Source: Legionella sp. (GTDB lineage Bacteria > Pseudomonadota > Gammaproteobacteria > Legionellales > Legionellaceae). From it: a stretch of DNA of 57,731 bases. Of the stretch, positions 38,380 through 47,836 are shown in pieces (the first letter of the stretch is position 1; every line of letters begins with the position of its first letter). Under the pieces are notes generated by a model. The model ran no database searches. It saw only the letters and a program-made list of their open reading frames with translations, and had not been told where the DNA came from. A program made the position numbers and the translations under genes. The stretch covers positions 1 to 57,731 of the forward strand of contig JAUXWR010000517.1 of the NCBI GenBank assembly GCA_030680075.1. The letters are read 5' to 3'.

Positions 38380-38661
38380 ATGAGTGCAGTAATGCAAGAA
38401 ATTGAACAGGTTAATGAGGCATTAACACAACAAGTTGTTAGTGCTGTAAAAGGTTATCTTAATGCAGTTGGTAATAAAGAAATCAATTTAAATCTTTATC
38501 AATTAATTGTTGAAGAAGTGGAAGCGCCTTTATTTCGTACAGTAATGGAATTAACACGATACAACCAGTCAAAAGCGGCGCGTGTTTTAGGTGTCAGTCG
38601 CGGAACTTTGCGCACTAAGCTTAAGCGTTATTTTGACGATGAGTTTATCGGAACCCGGTAA
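38380..38661 (+). CDS. fis: Fis-family nucleoid DNA-binding protein
   Basis: This 93-residue Fis-type protein bends DNA and sets growth-phase gene expression. From the ATG at 38380 (GGAG six bases upstream) it has an N-terminal arm, a dimer helix and the C-terminal helix-turn-helix TRYNQSKAARVLGVSRGTLR, nearly identical to Fis. The ATG at 38368 is less favoured. Legionella carries several Fis paralogs, and which one this is cannot be told from sequence alone. RNase P RNA begins 42 bases after the stop. Confidence 0.92.
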   Translation: MSAVMQEIEQVNEALTQQVVSAVKGYLNAVGNKEINLNLYQLIVEEVEAPLFRTVMELTRYNQSKAARVLGVSRGTLRTKLKRYFDDEFIGTR

Positions 38662-38703
38662 TATTTCTGGTGTTTTACGGGGCACTTTGCTAACATTGAA
38701 ATC

Positions 38704-39068
38704 AAAGTCGGTCAGGCAATCGCTCTTTGTTTACAAAGGGAGGAAAGTCCGGGCTCCACAGGGCAAGGTGCCAGGTAACGCCTGGGAGGCGTGAGCCTAC
38801 GGAAAGTGCCACAGAAAATATACCGCCTTCTTTGTGAATAACAAAGAAGGTAAGGGTGAAATGGTGCGGTAAGAGCGCACCGCGCGGCTGGTAACAGTCG
38901 TGGCAGGGAAAACCCCACCTGGAGCAAGACCAAATAGAAATCCATCTTGCATTTATGCAAGAACGCACGGCCCGTGTGGGATTTGGGTAGGTTGCTTGAG
39001 GCATGTGGTGACACATGTCCCAGATGAATGATTGCCCGCGACAGAACCCGGCTTATCGACCGACTTTT
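38704..39068 (+). ncRNA. rnpB: RNase P catalytic RNA (type A)
   Basis: The catalytic RNA trims the 5' leader of tRNAs. The two universal core regions are present: GAGGAAAGTCCGGGCTCC near the 5' end (about 38741-38758) and ACAGAACCCGGCTTA near the 3' end. The outer P1 helix is seen as AAAGTCGGTC at 38704-38713 pairing with GACCGACTTT at 39058-39067. Between them are the expected CR elements (ACAGTCGTGGCAGGGAAAAC and others). The T-rich stretch after 39064 probably ends transcription. The size of about 365 bases fits bacterial type A. Confidence 0.95.
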
Positions 39069-39183
39069 ACCTCTTTAGTCTTTTTATCGCACAAAATTCA
39101 CTGTAAATAATAACGGATCGCTTGATTCTGTAAATTTCTACCTTTACTATCGACCTCTTAATTGTGCCTCTAGAGTTTCAGCC

Positions 39184-39951
39184 ATGATGCTATGTATTGA
39201 TGTGGGTAATTCTCATATTTATGGCGGTGTTTTTGCGAATGATGAAATACGATTGCGTTTTCGTCATACCTCAAAAGTCAGCACATCTGATGAATTAGGT
39301 ATTTTTCTTAAATCAGTACTGCGCGAAAACGACTGTTTGCCTGAATCCATTACGGAAATTGCCATTTGTTCCGTGGTACCGCAGCTGGATTATTCCTTGC
39401 GTGCGGCTTGTGTTAAATATTTTTCGATAGAGCCTTTCATCCTTCAGGCAGGCGTAAAAACCGGCTTGAACATCAAATACCGTAACCCTGTTGAAGTCGG
39501 CGCTGACAGAATTGCAAACGCCATTGCGGCTGTAGAGGCTTATCCTGGGCGACCTGTTATTGTAATGGATTTTGGTACGGCAACCACATTATGCGTCATT
39601 AATGCTCAAAAAGAGTATTGGGGAGGGGCAATTTTACCGGGTGTACGTTTATCGGTTGACGCGCTTTCAAACAATACTGCCAAACTGCCGACTGTTGAAA
39701 TTATAAAACCAGACCAGGTGGTGGGACGAACAACTGTCGAAAGTATCCAGTCAGGCGTGTTTTTTGGGGTACTTGGGGCGTGTAGAGAATTAATTGGTCG
39801 CATTAAAAATGATTTTTTTACTAAAGATGAGCCGATAGTTCTGGCAACAGGCGGCTTTGCATCCTTGTTTGATGGTCAGGGAATTTATGATCATCTGGTA
39901 CCTGATTTGGTATTGCAGGGAGTGCGGTTGGCCGCCATTATGAATCGCTAG
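39184..39951 (+). CDS. coaX: Type III pantothenate kinase
   Basis: CoaX performs the first step of coenzyme A synthesis and is insensitive to CoA feedback. This 255-residue protein of the ASKHA fold has the phosphate loop DVGNSHIYGG at 5-14, then GADRIANAIAA and DFGTATTLCVI, all hallmark sites. Two adjacent ATGs (39184, 39187) are possible starts. It is monocistronic, between rnpB and a repeat region. Confidence 0.94.
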   Translation: MMLCIDVGNSHIYGGVFANDEIRLRFRHTSKVSTSDELGIFLKSVLRENDCLPESITEIAICSVVPQLDYSLRAACVKYFSIEPFILQAGVKTGLNIKYRNPVEVGADRIANAIAAVEAYPGRPVIVMDFGTATTLCVINAQKEYWGGAILPGVRLSVDALSNNTAKLPTVEIIKPDQVVGRTTVESIQSGVFFGVLGACRELIGRIKNDFFTKDEPIVLATGGFASLFDGQGIYDHLVPDLVLQGVRLAAIMNR

Positions 39952-39970
39952 CAAGACATTCAATCGAAAA

Positions 39971-40133
39971 GCAATAGTAATGGAGGGGTGACAGGGTGGT
40001 GTTTATTTTTAGCGCGGAATGTAATGAGCACTAAAAAAAACACTACCCTGGCAGGACCCCGACGCGCAAAAGTGACATTACAGAGCAAGTTTAGGAGAGT
40101 GGTAATTGAACTTACCCATCTACCTAAAACGTG
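39971..40133 (+). repeat. Hairpin-bearing dispersed repeat, copy 1
   Basis: About 163 bp, roughly 75-80% identical to copy 2 at 40297-40458. Its first half forms a near-complete hairpin: AGGGTGGTGTTTATTTTTAG pairs with the complementary CTAAAAAAAACACTACCCT around a loop of about 20 bases. No open frame is conserved between the copies, so this looks like a small non-coding mobile (MITE-like) element. Confidence 0.85.
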
Positions 40134-40170
40134 TAGTCATAGAAGAATTGTGCCTCAGGGGCGGGATTTT

Positions 40171-40200
40171 CCCGGATTACGCTGCGCTAATCCGGGCTAC
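40171..40200. repeat. Single REP-like palindrome
   Basis: CCCGGATTACGCTGCGCTAA followed by TCCGGGCTAC, a shortened member of the array family, between the two copies of the hairpin-bearing repeat. Confidence 0.9.
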
Positions 40201-40296
40201 GTCGCTACGTCGCTACACTCGAGAGAATAGTTGATGATTTTCACATAAGGCTAAACACCAGGTATATAGATTAGGTACATAAATTCTGCCAAAGAA

Positions 40297-40458
40297 GCAA
40301 TGGCAATGGAGGGGTGATAGGGTGGTATTTATTTTTAGCGCGGAGTGTAACGAGCACTAAAAAAAATACTACGTGGCAGGACCCCGACGCGCAAGAGTGC
40401 CATTCCGGAGTACGTTTGGGAAAATCCTAATCGAACGTACTCATCTACTTAAAACGTG
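40297..40458 (+). repeat. Hairpin-bearing dispersed repeat, copy 2
   Basis: The second copy starts 326 bp after copy 1, in the same orientation. The terminal segments (GCAATGGCAATGGAGGGGTG at the left, CTTAAAACGTG at the right) and the internal GGCAGGACCCCGACGCGCAA are well kept, while the middle has drifted. Confidence 0.85.
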
Positions 40459-40586
40459 CCCTCGTATTTTATTCAACAATTTTTTCGCCAATCGTATCTT
40501 TTTGCCCACTATGATGCAATTATGCGCATATCTCTGTCAAACCAACCTCATCAGCATAATTTTTTACCAAAAAACTGCATTTTGGG

Positions 40587-40616
40587 TTGACGTATGGGAA
40601 ATTGTGTTTCTATAGT
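40587..40616 (+). promoter_or_regulatory. Promoter of the division/cell-wall cluster
   Basis: TTGACG (40587-40592) and TATAGT (40611-40616) with 18 bp between them, about 75 bases before mraZ. In the leader, TGGAG (40646) and TGGGA (40656) lie 10 bp apart, the period of MraZ-binding TGGGN repeats, so MraZ self-control is possible though the site is weak. Confidence 0.6.
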
Positions 40617-40690
40617 GTAATAAAGTGGTATAAAATATAAAAAAGTGGAGAATTGTGGGAAGATGAAAATCAACCCCAATTAAGATAACT

Positions 40691-41134
40691 ATGTTCCGTG
40701 GAATAAATGCACTCACAATAGATGGAAAAGGACGGCTTGCTGTGCCCACACGCTATCGTGAAGCATTAGGCTCGCAAATGGTTCTTACTATTGATACGGA
40801 CACCTGTCTTTTGCTCTACCCCAGAACCGAGTGGCAAGTAATTGAAGCTAAATTGCAGAGTCTTCCCAGTTTTAATGAACACGCACGCCGCATTCAGCGT
40901 TTGCTGATTGGACATGCGACCGATGTAGAAATGGATGGCAATGGACGAGTGTTACTCCCGCCGTTGCTCCGTGATTATGCGCAAATTGATAAGCGCCTTG
41001 TCATGATAGGCCAAGGAAATAAATTTGAAATATGGGATGAGGTCTTGTGGCAGCAAAAACGTGAACAGTGGTTAACGGCAGAAACCTCATTACTCGATGG
41101 ACTGCCAGATGAAATGAAAACCTTTTCTTTGTAA
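40691..41134 (+). CDS. mraZ: Transcriptional regulator MraZ
   Basis: This 147-residue protein contains two AbrB-like domains, each with a D-x-x-x-R type motif: GINALTIDGKGRLAVPTRYR at the start and DVEMDGNGRVLLPPLLRDYA in the second half. It forms rings and represses the division cluster that it heads, through TGGGN repeats in its leader. No strong ribosome site is visible. rsmH follows 12 bp after the stop. Confidence 0.95.
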   Translation: MFRGINALTIDGKGRLAVPTRYREALGSQMVLTIDTDTCLLLYPRTEWQVIEAKLQSLPSFNEHARRIQRLLIGHATDVEMDGNGRVLLPPLLRDYAQIDKRLVMIGQGNKFEIWDEVLWQQKREQWLTAETSLLDGLPDEMKTFSL

Positions 41135-41146
41135 TGGAAAAAAATA

Positions 41147-42070
41147 ATGACACATCAGTCAGTGTTGTTGCATGAATCAATTGAAGGCTTGGCCATTAAG
41201 CCAAACGGCATCTATGTAGATGGTACGTTTGGTCGCGGCGGTCATAGTCGTGCAATTTTGCAACAACTAGCACCCAATGGCCGTTTGTACGCCATCGATA
41301 AAGATCTTGCGGCAATTGAATTTGCGAAACAACATTTCAGCGAAGATACGCGTTTTCAAATTTTTCAAGGCTCTTTTGCCAGATTAGGGGAGTTTGCGAA
41401 AGAGGCAAATATATATGGTCAAATTGATGGGGTTTTACTCGACTTAGGTGTCTCCTCACCCCAGCTTGACGATGCTTCCCGTGGATTTAGCTTTATGCAA
41501 CAGGGGCCGCTGGATATGCGCATGGATCACACCCAGCGCCTCGACGCCGCCCAATATATCAACCATGCTGAAGCAAACGAGATGGCCAAGATTTTCCGTG
41601 AATATGGCGAGGAACGTTTTGCAGGTCGTATTGCCAGAGCAATTGTTGCAGCCCGGGAAGAAACACCTATTTTAACCACTGATGTTTTAGCTGAAATTGT
41701 TAAAGAAGCCAACCCCAAATGGGAAAAGCATAAACACCCGGCAACCCGTGTTTTTCAGGCACTTCGTATTCACATTAACGAAGAATTAACCGATCTGAAA
41801 ACGGGTTTGGAGGTGGCTTTTGACGTATTGGCAGTAGGCGGGCGTCTATCGATTATCAGCTTTCATTCGTTGGAAGACAGAATTGTTAAGCAATTTATGC
41901 GCAAAAAAGAAGAAGGTAACCGGCCACCTCCGGGGGTGCCTGTACGCGCTAAAGATATCACCACATGTTTCAAACGGATAGGAAAAGCAATTAAGCCACA
42001 GGAAGAGGAGATAAAAAATAATATCAGATCACGAAGTGCGGTCCTTAGAATAGGGGAGAAAATAGCATGA
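41147..42070 (+). CDS. rsmH: 16S rRNA m4C1402 methyltransferase RsmH
   Basis: This 307-residue enzyme N4-methylates C1402 in the decoding centre. The SAM site [16 protein letters not shown], the catalytic region [21 protein letters not shown] and the C-terminal [17 protein letters not shown] are all present and intact. The TGA stop overlaps the ftsL start by 4 bp, the usual cluster coupling. Confidence 0.97.
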   Translation: MTHQSVLLHESIEGLAIKPNGIYVDGTFGRGGHSRAILQQLAPNGRLYAIDKDLAAIEFAKQHFSEDTRFQIFQGSFARLGEFAKEANIYGQIDGVLLDLGVSSPQLDDASRGFSFMQQGPLDMRMDHTQRLDAAQYINHAEANEMAKIFREYGEERFAGRIARAIVAAREETPILTTDVLAEIVKEANPKWEKHKHPATRVFQALRIHINEELTDLKTGLEVAFDVLAVGGRLSIISFHSLEDRIVKQFMRKKEEGNRPPPGVPVRAKDITTCFKRIGKAIKPQEEEIKNNIRSRSAVLRIGEKIA

Positions 42071-42405
42071 ATGCGGCAGCCAGAGCGATTAATCAGAGTA
42101 ATTTATTCAATGGACAATTATTTGAGATGAGGCTTTCCAGGCAATTATGTATGGTTTTGACTTTATTATTGACAGTGCTTGTGAGCGGATTGGCGGTGAT
42201 TTATACAACTAATGAACACCGTTCAAGTTTTAGTCAATCGCAGCAGCTAGAGCAAAAAATGCAGCAACTACAACTTCAGTGGGGACAACTGCTTCTTGAG
42301 CAAGCAAGTCTTGCAACCCCCGCACGCGTGGAAGAATTGGCCGTGGAAAAACTGCAAATGCGATTACCTGCGGACAAACAAACCTTTGTATTGCAATCAA
42401 GATGA
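42067..42405 (+). CDS. ftsL: Cell division protein FtsL
   Basis: This 112-residue bitopic protein has a short cytoplasmic part, one membrane helix (about residues 27-46) and a periplasmic coiled coil (about 55-85) rich in Gln and Leu ([18 protein letters not shown]). It forms the FtsQLB complex that activates FtsWI. Length, topology and position between rsmH and ftsI identify it, although the sequence is poorly conserved. It overlaps both neighbours by 4 bp. Confidence 0.9.
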   Translation: MNAAARAINQSNLFNGQLFEMRLSRQLCMVLTLLLTVLVSGLAVIYTTNEHRSSFSQSQQLEQKMQQLQLQWGQLLLEQASLATPARVEELAVEKLQMRLPADKQTFVLQSR

Positions 42406-44069
42406 AAAAGAAGGGACATTGGGCGCGGTTGATCATAGTCTCTTCTTTTTTTGTGATGTTGTTATTGATGTTAGTTTGGCGCATGCTGGATTTAACCGTA
42501 TTGCACCGACAATTTTTGAAAGGACAAGGGGATGCGCGAAGCCTTCGCATCCAGACAATTCCAGCTTATCGCGGTATGATAACCGATAGGCAAGGTACGG
42601 CTTTGGCAATTAGTACGCCTGTGCAGTCCGTCTGGGTTAATCCCAAAGAGTTTTCACCGAATGCAAAACAACTCAAAGAACTCAGCACTTTATTAAATAT
42701 TCCTTCAAAAACCGTGTTAACTCAGGTAAGTCGTGCCGGTTCACGCGAGTTTCTTTTTCTTAAACGTCAATTAAATCCCATGGTCGCTAAAAAAATTGAA
42801 GAGCTTAAAATCCCCGGGGTAAATTTTCAGCAGGAGTTCAAGCGCTATTACCCGGAAGCTGACAGTACAGCACAGCTTTTAGGGTTTACCAATATTGACG
42901 ATATGGGAATTGAAGGCCTTGAGCTTGCTTATCAAGAGTGGTTAATGGGCGTACCTGGCAAAAAGCGCGTTCTCAAAGACCGAACCGGTCGGGTTATTGA
43001 AGAGCTGGGCATTATCAGAGAGCCGCGGGCAGGCAATAATCTGGTGTTGAGTATTGACAGACGAATTCAATATTTGGCCTATCATGAGCTACAAAATACC
43101 CTGGAAAAATTTTCAGCCAAATCAGGCTCGGTCGTTGTGGTAGATACTCAATCCGGTGAAATTCTCGCCGCAGCGAACTCTCCTTCGTTTAATCCCAATG
43201 CACGCGGACGTTACACGCGTGACAGTTATCGTAATAAGGCAATTACAGATACGTTTGAACCAGGGTCGGTCATTAAACCCTTTAGTATTGCGAGCGCCTT
43301 GAGCAGTGGTTTGGTTAAACCTGAAACCATTATTGATACGAGACCGAGTTGGATGATAGTGCATGGGCGCACCATTCGTGATGTTCATAATTACGGCGTT
43401 TTGGATGTAACCGGTGTATTACAACACTCGAGTAACGTCGGTGTGACGAAGATGATTTTATTAAGTCCGCCTGAGCAACTAATTGGTTTATTGCAACGAA
43501 GTGGCTTTGCAGAGCGCACCGAAAGTGGTTATCCGGGGGAGAGTGATGGTAGCATTGTAAAGCCCAAGGACGCTAATCCATTTGTGTTGGCCACATTAAG
43601 TTTTGGCTATGGCATGTCGGTTACGGCCTTGCAATTGGCAAAAGCATATCTGGTATTTGCTAATAAGGGTAATTTATTGCCCGTTACACTCTTGCATAGC
43701 CAAACACAGAATGCAGGGCAAAAAGTAATCGATGAAAAAACCGCCGCCCAGGTATTGGCAATGCTTGAAGCGGTGTTGGGTAACGAAGGAACAGGCAAAC
43801 AAGCACGAGTTCCTGGCTATCGTGTAGCAGGGAAAACGGGAACCGCGCGAATTGCGGGAAAACATGGTTATGTGGAAAAACGACATATAGCAAGTTTCGT
43901 GGGTATTGCGCCAGTTTCCAACCCGCGTCTCGTGGTCGTCGTGGTTATTCATGAGCCAACGCGCAATAGTTACTATGGTGCGGCAGTTGCAGCCCCGCTT
44001 TTTGCTCAAGTCATGTCTGGTTCTTTGCGTATTTTAGACGTTCCCCCTGATAAAACAACGAGTGAATAA
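42402..44069 (+). CDS. ftsI: Division transpeptidase PBP3
   Basis: FtsI cross-links septal peptidoglycan. The 555-residue class B PBP has an N-terminal membrane anchor (about 7-28) and a pedestal domain (60-210). The transpeptidase domain has all three active-site motifs: S289-V-I-K292, S343-S-N345 and K478-T-G-T481. Its stop overlaps the murE start by one base. The leader overlaps ftsL. Confidence 0.97.
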   Translation: MKKKGHWARLIIVSSFFVMLLLMLVWRMLDLTVLHRQFLKGQGDARSLRIQTIPAYRGMITDRQGTALAISTPVQSVWVNPKEFSPNAKQLKELSTLLNIPSKTVLTQVSRAGSREFLFLKRQLNPMVAKKIEELKIPGVNFQQEFKRYYPEADSTAQLLGFTNIDDMGIEGLELAYQEWLMGVPGKKRVLKDRTGRVIEELGIIREPRAGNNLVLSIDRRIQYLAYHELQNTLEKFSAKSGSVVVVDTQSGEILAAANSPSFNPNARGRYTRDSYRNKAITDTFEPGSVIKPFSIASALSSGLVKPETIIDTRPSWMIVHGRTIRDVHNYGVLDVTGVLQHSSNVGVTKMILLSPPEQLIGLLQRSGFAERTESGYPGESDGSIVKPKDANPFVLATLSFGYGMSVTALQLAKAYLVFANKGNLLPVTLLHSQTQNAGQKVIDEKTAAQVLAMLEAVLGNEGTGKQARVPGYRVAGKTGTARIAGKHGYVEKRHIASFVGIAPVSNPRLVVVVVIHEPTRNSYYGAAVAAPLFAQVMSGSLRILDVPPDKTTSE

Positions 44070-45538
44070 TGAAACTGACCGAACTTTTAAAACCATGGAT
44101 TGATAACAAGTTTACGGATTGTGAAATTTCAGGGTTGCATAATGATAGCAGGCAAGTGGGCAACGGTTTTTTATTTATTGCCTATCCTGGTGCAGCTACT
44201 GATGGCCGCTTGTATATCAATCAGGCGTTGAATGCCGGCGCTGTTGCTGTCATCTACGAACCTGCCGAGTGGCCAGCTCTAGCCTCTATACCCTCTGACA
44301 CGATAAGTATCCCGTTTCCGGGTTTAGCCCAACACCTTGCATCCATCGCCAGTCGATTTTATGGCAACCCCACTCGGAAATTGAGCGTTACCGGTATTAC
44401 CGGAACGAATGGTAAAACAACCATTGCTTATCAATTGGCACAGGCGCATGAATTATTAGCCAATCCTGCCGCCTACATAGGCACGTTGGGTTATGGGGGA
44501 GTTTCTTCCTTGCAACCATTGGTTAATACAACACCCGACGCACTGTGTTTGCAGCATATTTTTCATACCTGTTTGCAAGAACAGGTCAATCAGGTTTGTA
44601 TGGAAGTATCCTCACATGCTTTGGCGCTACAACGTGTTGACAGCATTGATTTTAAACAGGCTATTTTTACCAATTTGACGTTAGATCATCTGGATTTTCA
44701 TCAAACAATGGACGCTTATGCGGCTGCAAAAGCGATGTTATTTGCATGCTCTTCTTTACAATGGGCGATTGTAAATCACGATGATAGCTATGCTTCCCTT
44801 ATGAAATCGGCAGTTCGTGCCCCCTGTAAAATATTATCGTATGGGGTAGAAGAGGGTAGTGATGTACGTGCGTTAAGTTGGGATATTACGTTAAAGGGCA
44901 CGGTGATTGATATTGATTCTCCCTGGGGGAGGCATCATTTAACCATCAAGGCACTTGGGTTTTTTAATGTTTACAATGCGTTGGCGGTTTTTACGAGTTT
45001 AATGGCTTGTGGTTATGAAGTAGCGAGCGTTATTGAGGTCATGGCAAAACTTTTACCCGCTCCTGGTCGGATGGAAGTCGTCACAGAAGAGCCATACACA
45101 ATCGTGGATTACGCGCATACACCAGATGCGCTGGAAAAGGTATTAAGTACATTAACTGAAGTGAAAAAGGGACGAATTATAACAGTCTTTGGCTGCGGCG
45201 GTGATCGCGATAAAACCAAGCGCCCAATCATGGGTGAAATAGCAGCTCGTTATGCGGATGTGGCCATTGTCACCAGTGATAATCCTCGTTCTGAAGATCC
45301 CGTGCAAATCTTAAGAGATATAGAGAAAGGAATTGATGCGGGTAGCACGGAAATTTTCACAATAGCCGACAGAGAGCAGGCGATTGCCAAAGCGCTAAGT
45401 ATTGCGAGCGTGAAAGATATTGTTCTTGTAGCTGGCAAAGGTCATGAAGCCTATCAACAAATTGGTCAGGTGCGGCATGTTTTTTCTGATAAAGCAGTAA
45501 TTAAACGCCTCATGAAAACCCTTCAAACGGTTTCGTAA
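44069..45538 (+). CDS. murE: UDP-MurNAc-tripeptide synthetase MurE (meso-DAP adding)
   Basis: MurE adds meso-diaminopimelate to UDP-MurNAc-L-Ala-D-Glu in the cytoplasm. The 489-residue protein has the ATP loop G112-T-N-G-K-T-T118, the substrate motif NTTPDA, the carbamylated-lysine region and D404-N-P-R407, which marks specificity for meso-DAP and not lysine. It is the last gene of the cluster here: murF, mraY, murD, ftsW and murG do not follow, and the next gene is on the other strand. Confidence 0.97.
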   Translation: MKLTELLKPWIDNKFTDCEISGLHNDSRQVGNGFLFIAYPGAATDGRLYINQALNAGAVAVIYEPAEWPALASIPSDTISIPFPGLAQHLASIASRFYGNPTRKLSVTGITGTNGKTTIAYQLAQAHELLANPAAYIGTLGYGGVSSLQPLVNTTPDALCLQHIFHTCLQEQVNQVCMEVSSHALALQRVDSIDFKQAIFTNLTLDHLDFHQTMDAYAAAKAMLFACSSLQWAIVNHDDSYASLMKSAVRAPCKILSYGVEEGSDVRALSWDITLKGTVIDIDSPWGRHHLTIKALGFFNVYNALAVFTSLMACGYEVASVIEVMAKLLPAPGRMEVVTEEPYTIVDYAHTPDALEKVLSTLTEVKKGRIITVFGCGGDRDKTKRPIMGEIAARYADVAIVTSDNPRSEDPVQILRDIEKGIDAGSTEIFTIADREQAIAKALSIASVKDIVLVAGKGHEAYQQIGQVRHVFSDKAVIKRLMKTLQTVS

Positions 45539-45576
45539 TAAATTGTGCGCAGGTTAGATTCGATAGGGGAAAAGGG

Positions 45577-46017
45577 TCAAAAAAGGATTTCAGTACCCAC
45601 CGTAATATGGAGTTCAATGAGCTGCCCTTTAAAGTGTAATTTTTCTGACAATTTATTTTTTTTTCTTAAAGCAATTAAATCAGGCGAGTGTACTGCAAGA
45701 CCATAATACCTTTTAGCGCCCAGATCAGCGCTAAAAGCTCCCCGAATTTCAAATGCATGGTGTTTCTCTAATTCATCTTCAGGCAGGAGACAATTTTCCT
45801 CTGGATAAACGACGCTGATATGAGCGCCAATAGATTTTTGAGCTTTAACCACCCCAGGATAGAGGGAGTGAAACAGTGGGAAAAGGCGATGAATATAATC
45901 ATCGTCAATATCAAGATAAAATAATTTATCAGGTGTAACGAGTAAACTACCTACCCGTGATAAATCAGCCACTTGCTCAGCTCCACCACTTAGCTCAATT
46001 TTTTTAAATCTCACCAT
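45577..46017 (-). CDS. 2H-phosphoesterase-like protein
   Basis: I recognise no named family for this 146-residue protein, but it carries two H-h-[ST]-h motifs, H66-I-S-V and H137-I-T-V, 71 residues apart. This is the signature of the 2H superfamily (LigT-like RNA ligase, cyclic phosphodiesterase). The size is small for LigT but suits minimal 2H proteins. The substrate, possibly a 2',3'-cyclic phosphate or a cyclic nucleotide, cannot be told. It starts 3 bp after the slt stop and is probably cotranscribed with it. Confidence 0.65.
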   Translation of the reverse strand: MVRFKKIELSGGAEQVADLSRVGSLLVTPDKLFYLDIDDDYIHRLFPLFHSLYPGVVKAQKSIGAHISVVYPEENCLLPEDELEKHHAFEIRGAFSADLGAKRYYGLAVHSPDLIALRKKNKLSEKLHFKGQLIELHITVGTEILF

Positions 46018-46020
46018 TCT

Positions 46021-47802
46021 TTATACCAGTGGTTTCAACAAGCTACGTAAATCTGACTTATTTTGCATCCGATACTGATAAACCACATAAAAAGAGATCA
46101 CATTTTTAAGGTAATTACGGGTTTCATGCCAGGGCAGCGTTTCAATCCAGATATCCATTTCTTTGGGTGGATGATTTTTAAGCCAATAATTCACCTGCCT
46201 TGGGCCTGCATTATAAGCGGCCGCCATTAAAACCGGATGCTGGATAAAATGCCTGGCTAAATGCTTGAGATAAGCCACGCCCAGGACAATATTTTTCTGA
46301 GAAGAAAAGAGTTGATCCTTATTGCTGTATGAAATTTTTTCCTGTTTAGCTACAACACTTGCCGTCGCAGGCATTACTTGCATTAACCCGCGTGCACCAG
46401 CTGGTGATACAACATCATCTCGAAAGCCACTTTCCTGCCTGATAATGGCATAAATTAATGCCACAGGAATTTGATAAATTTTTGAAAATGAATTAACCAC
46501 GCCGTTATAGGGGAGAGGGAAGCGAAGAGCCAGTTGATTGGCCATCTCCTCATTATTACTGAGGAAAACGGATTTACCATGCCATTGCAAACTGGTATCA
46601 ATCCAGTAAATCAATGCACTTTTATCGTCTTTGGGTAGTTCGGAAATGAAATCATTTAATAATCGTGACGCTTGCAGTGATTGTTTGTTGTTGTATAAAA
46701 ATTTGATATTGTCCATAAAGGGCTTGTACGGTGTCAAAACGGCCATATTGGTAACAATTTCTTCATTTTGAAAGCTAAATTTTTTATTAAGACGCAAGCT
46801 TGCGAGAAAACCATAATAATGACGAGTTCCCGCCAGTGATTGATACAGCTCGCGCGCTTTATCACCTTCACCCGTCTTCTCCATGGCTCTGGCAAGCCAA
46901 TATTGCCAACAAGGATTCTCTTTGTCCTGAAAATGATTAATTAACTTTTTAACCTTAACCCACTGTTCACGTTTGAGCGCTAATCGAATTTGCCAATCAA
47001 GTAATGCATCCGTGTAAAAAGCGGGGTTTATTTTCAGAAACCATTCATTGGCATCGTCATGGTTGCGCATGGCCTTATATAAAGCCACATGGGTGAGAAA
47101 GGACTGTTGTTGGGCATAAGTCAGCAGTTTTTTTGTTTGCGGGTTTTTCCAATAGGCTATAGCCTGGTCCATGTTAATAGAAACCAGGCGCTTTAAACCA
47201 AATAAATAAAATATATCATGTAGCTTTCCCGGTTGTAATTGGCCAATGCGCAGAGGATTTTGATTGATCTGAACTAGCGATTGTTCATCCTTAAGACGTG
47301 GCTCTTTATATTGTTTTAATAAAAATCGGGCAAGTGCAAAATTACGTTTATCAAGAGCGAGAGCAATACGTTCTGAAATGAGCTTTTCATCAAAATTTTC
47401 ACTCTTTAACAATAAATCAAATAAGGGATTACACGCGCCAGGCATGGAATCACCGGTTAACCATAAAGACTTTGCAATCGCCAGCGGTGGCTCTGTATTT
47501 TGTTGATAATAATTTGCCATATGAGCGAAGCATTGTAAGTTGATATCATCGGAGTTTTTATAATGCTGACTGAAAATCGACCAGTTCTTCTGGCGCGCTA
47601 ATTGATATAACCACCTTTCTCGCAATTTTTTGGCAAGTGGTGTATCGCTATCAATAAATTGTATAAAATTTTCATCGGGCTGCTCAGGAAGATTTTGACT
47701 CCACCGAGTGTAGGCCATAAAACGTTCGAGGTAATCCTGCCCGCTCAACGCGTGAGTACAAGAGAGCCACAGCACCCCCAGTAAAATAAAGATCCTTTTC
47801 AT
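46021..47802 (-). CDS. slt: Soluble lytic murein transglycosylase
   Basis: This 593-residue periplasmic enzyme cuts peptidoglycan glycan strands with 1,6-anhydro ends, feeding the recycling route that uses Mpl. A signal peptide ends near residue 20. A long superhelical alpha-repeat domain (about 25-430) comes before the catalytic SLT domain, which has IIRQESGFRDDVVSPAGARG (catalytic Glu in QESGF) and GLMQVMP, then AAYNAGPRQVNYWL. The layout is that of Slt70. Confidence 0.93.
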   Translation of the reverse strand: MKRIFILLGVLWLSCTHALSGQDYLERFMAYTRWSQNLPEQPDENFIQFIDSDTPLAKKLRERWLYQLARQKNWSIFSQHYKNSDDINLQCFAHMANYYQQNTEPPLAIAKSLWLTGDSMPGACNPLFDLLLKSENFDEKLISERIALALDKRNFALARFLLKQYKEPRLKDEQSLVQINQNPLRIGQLQPGKLHDIFYLFGLKRLVSINMDQAIAYWKNPQTKKLLTYAQQQSFLTHVALYKAMRNHDDANEWFLKINPAFYTDALLDWQIRLALKREQWVKVKKLINHFQDKENPCWQYWLARAMEKTGEGDKARELYQSLAGTRHYYGFLASLRLNKKFSFQNEEIVTNMAVLTPYKPFMDNIKFLYNNKQSLQASRLLNDFISELPKDDKSALIYWIDTSLQWHGKSVFLSNNEEMANQLALRFPLPYNGVVNSFSKIYQIPVALIYAIIRQESGFRDDVVSPAGARGLMQVMPATASVVAKQEKISYSNKDQLFSSQKNIVLGVAYLKHLARHFIQHPVLMAAAYNAGPRQVNYWLKNHPPKEMDIWIETLPWHETRNYLKNVISFYVVYQYRMQNKSDLRSLLKPLV

Positions 47803-47836
47803 AGCTGCTTGTTTACCTGTAGTTTAGGGGAGGGTG

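Noticed and set aside
38198..38383. A 61-codon frame upstream of fis
   Set aside because: It has no ribosome site, reads through the fis promoter and ends inside the fis start region.
38702..39016. Open frames of about 100 codons on the reverse strand
   Set aside because: They are antisense to RNase P RNA, whose conserved cores explain the sequence.
39988..40615. Two 80-codon frames between coaX and mraZ
   Set aside because: They fall in the two copies of the hairpin-bearing repeat and do not keep the same reading frame across them.
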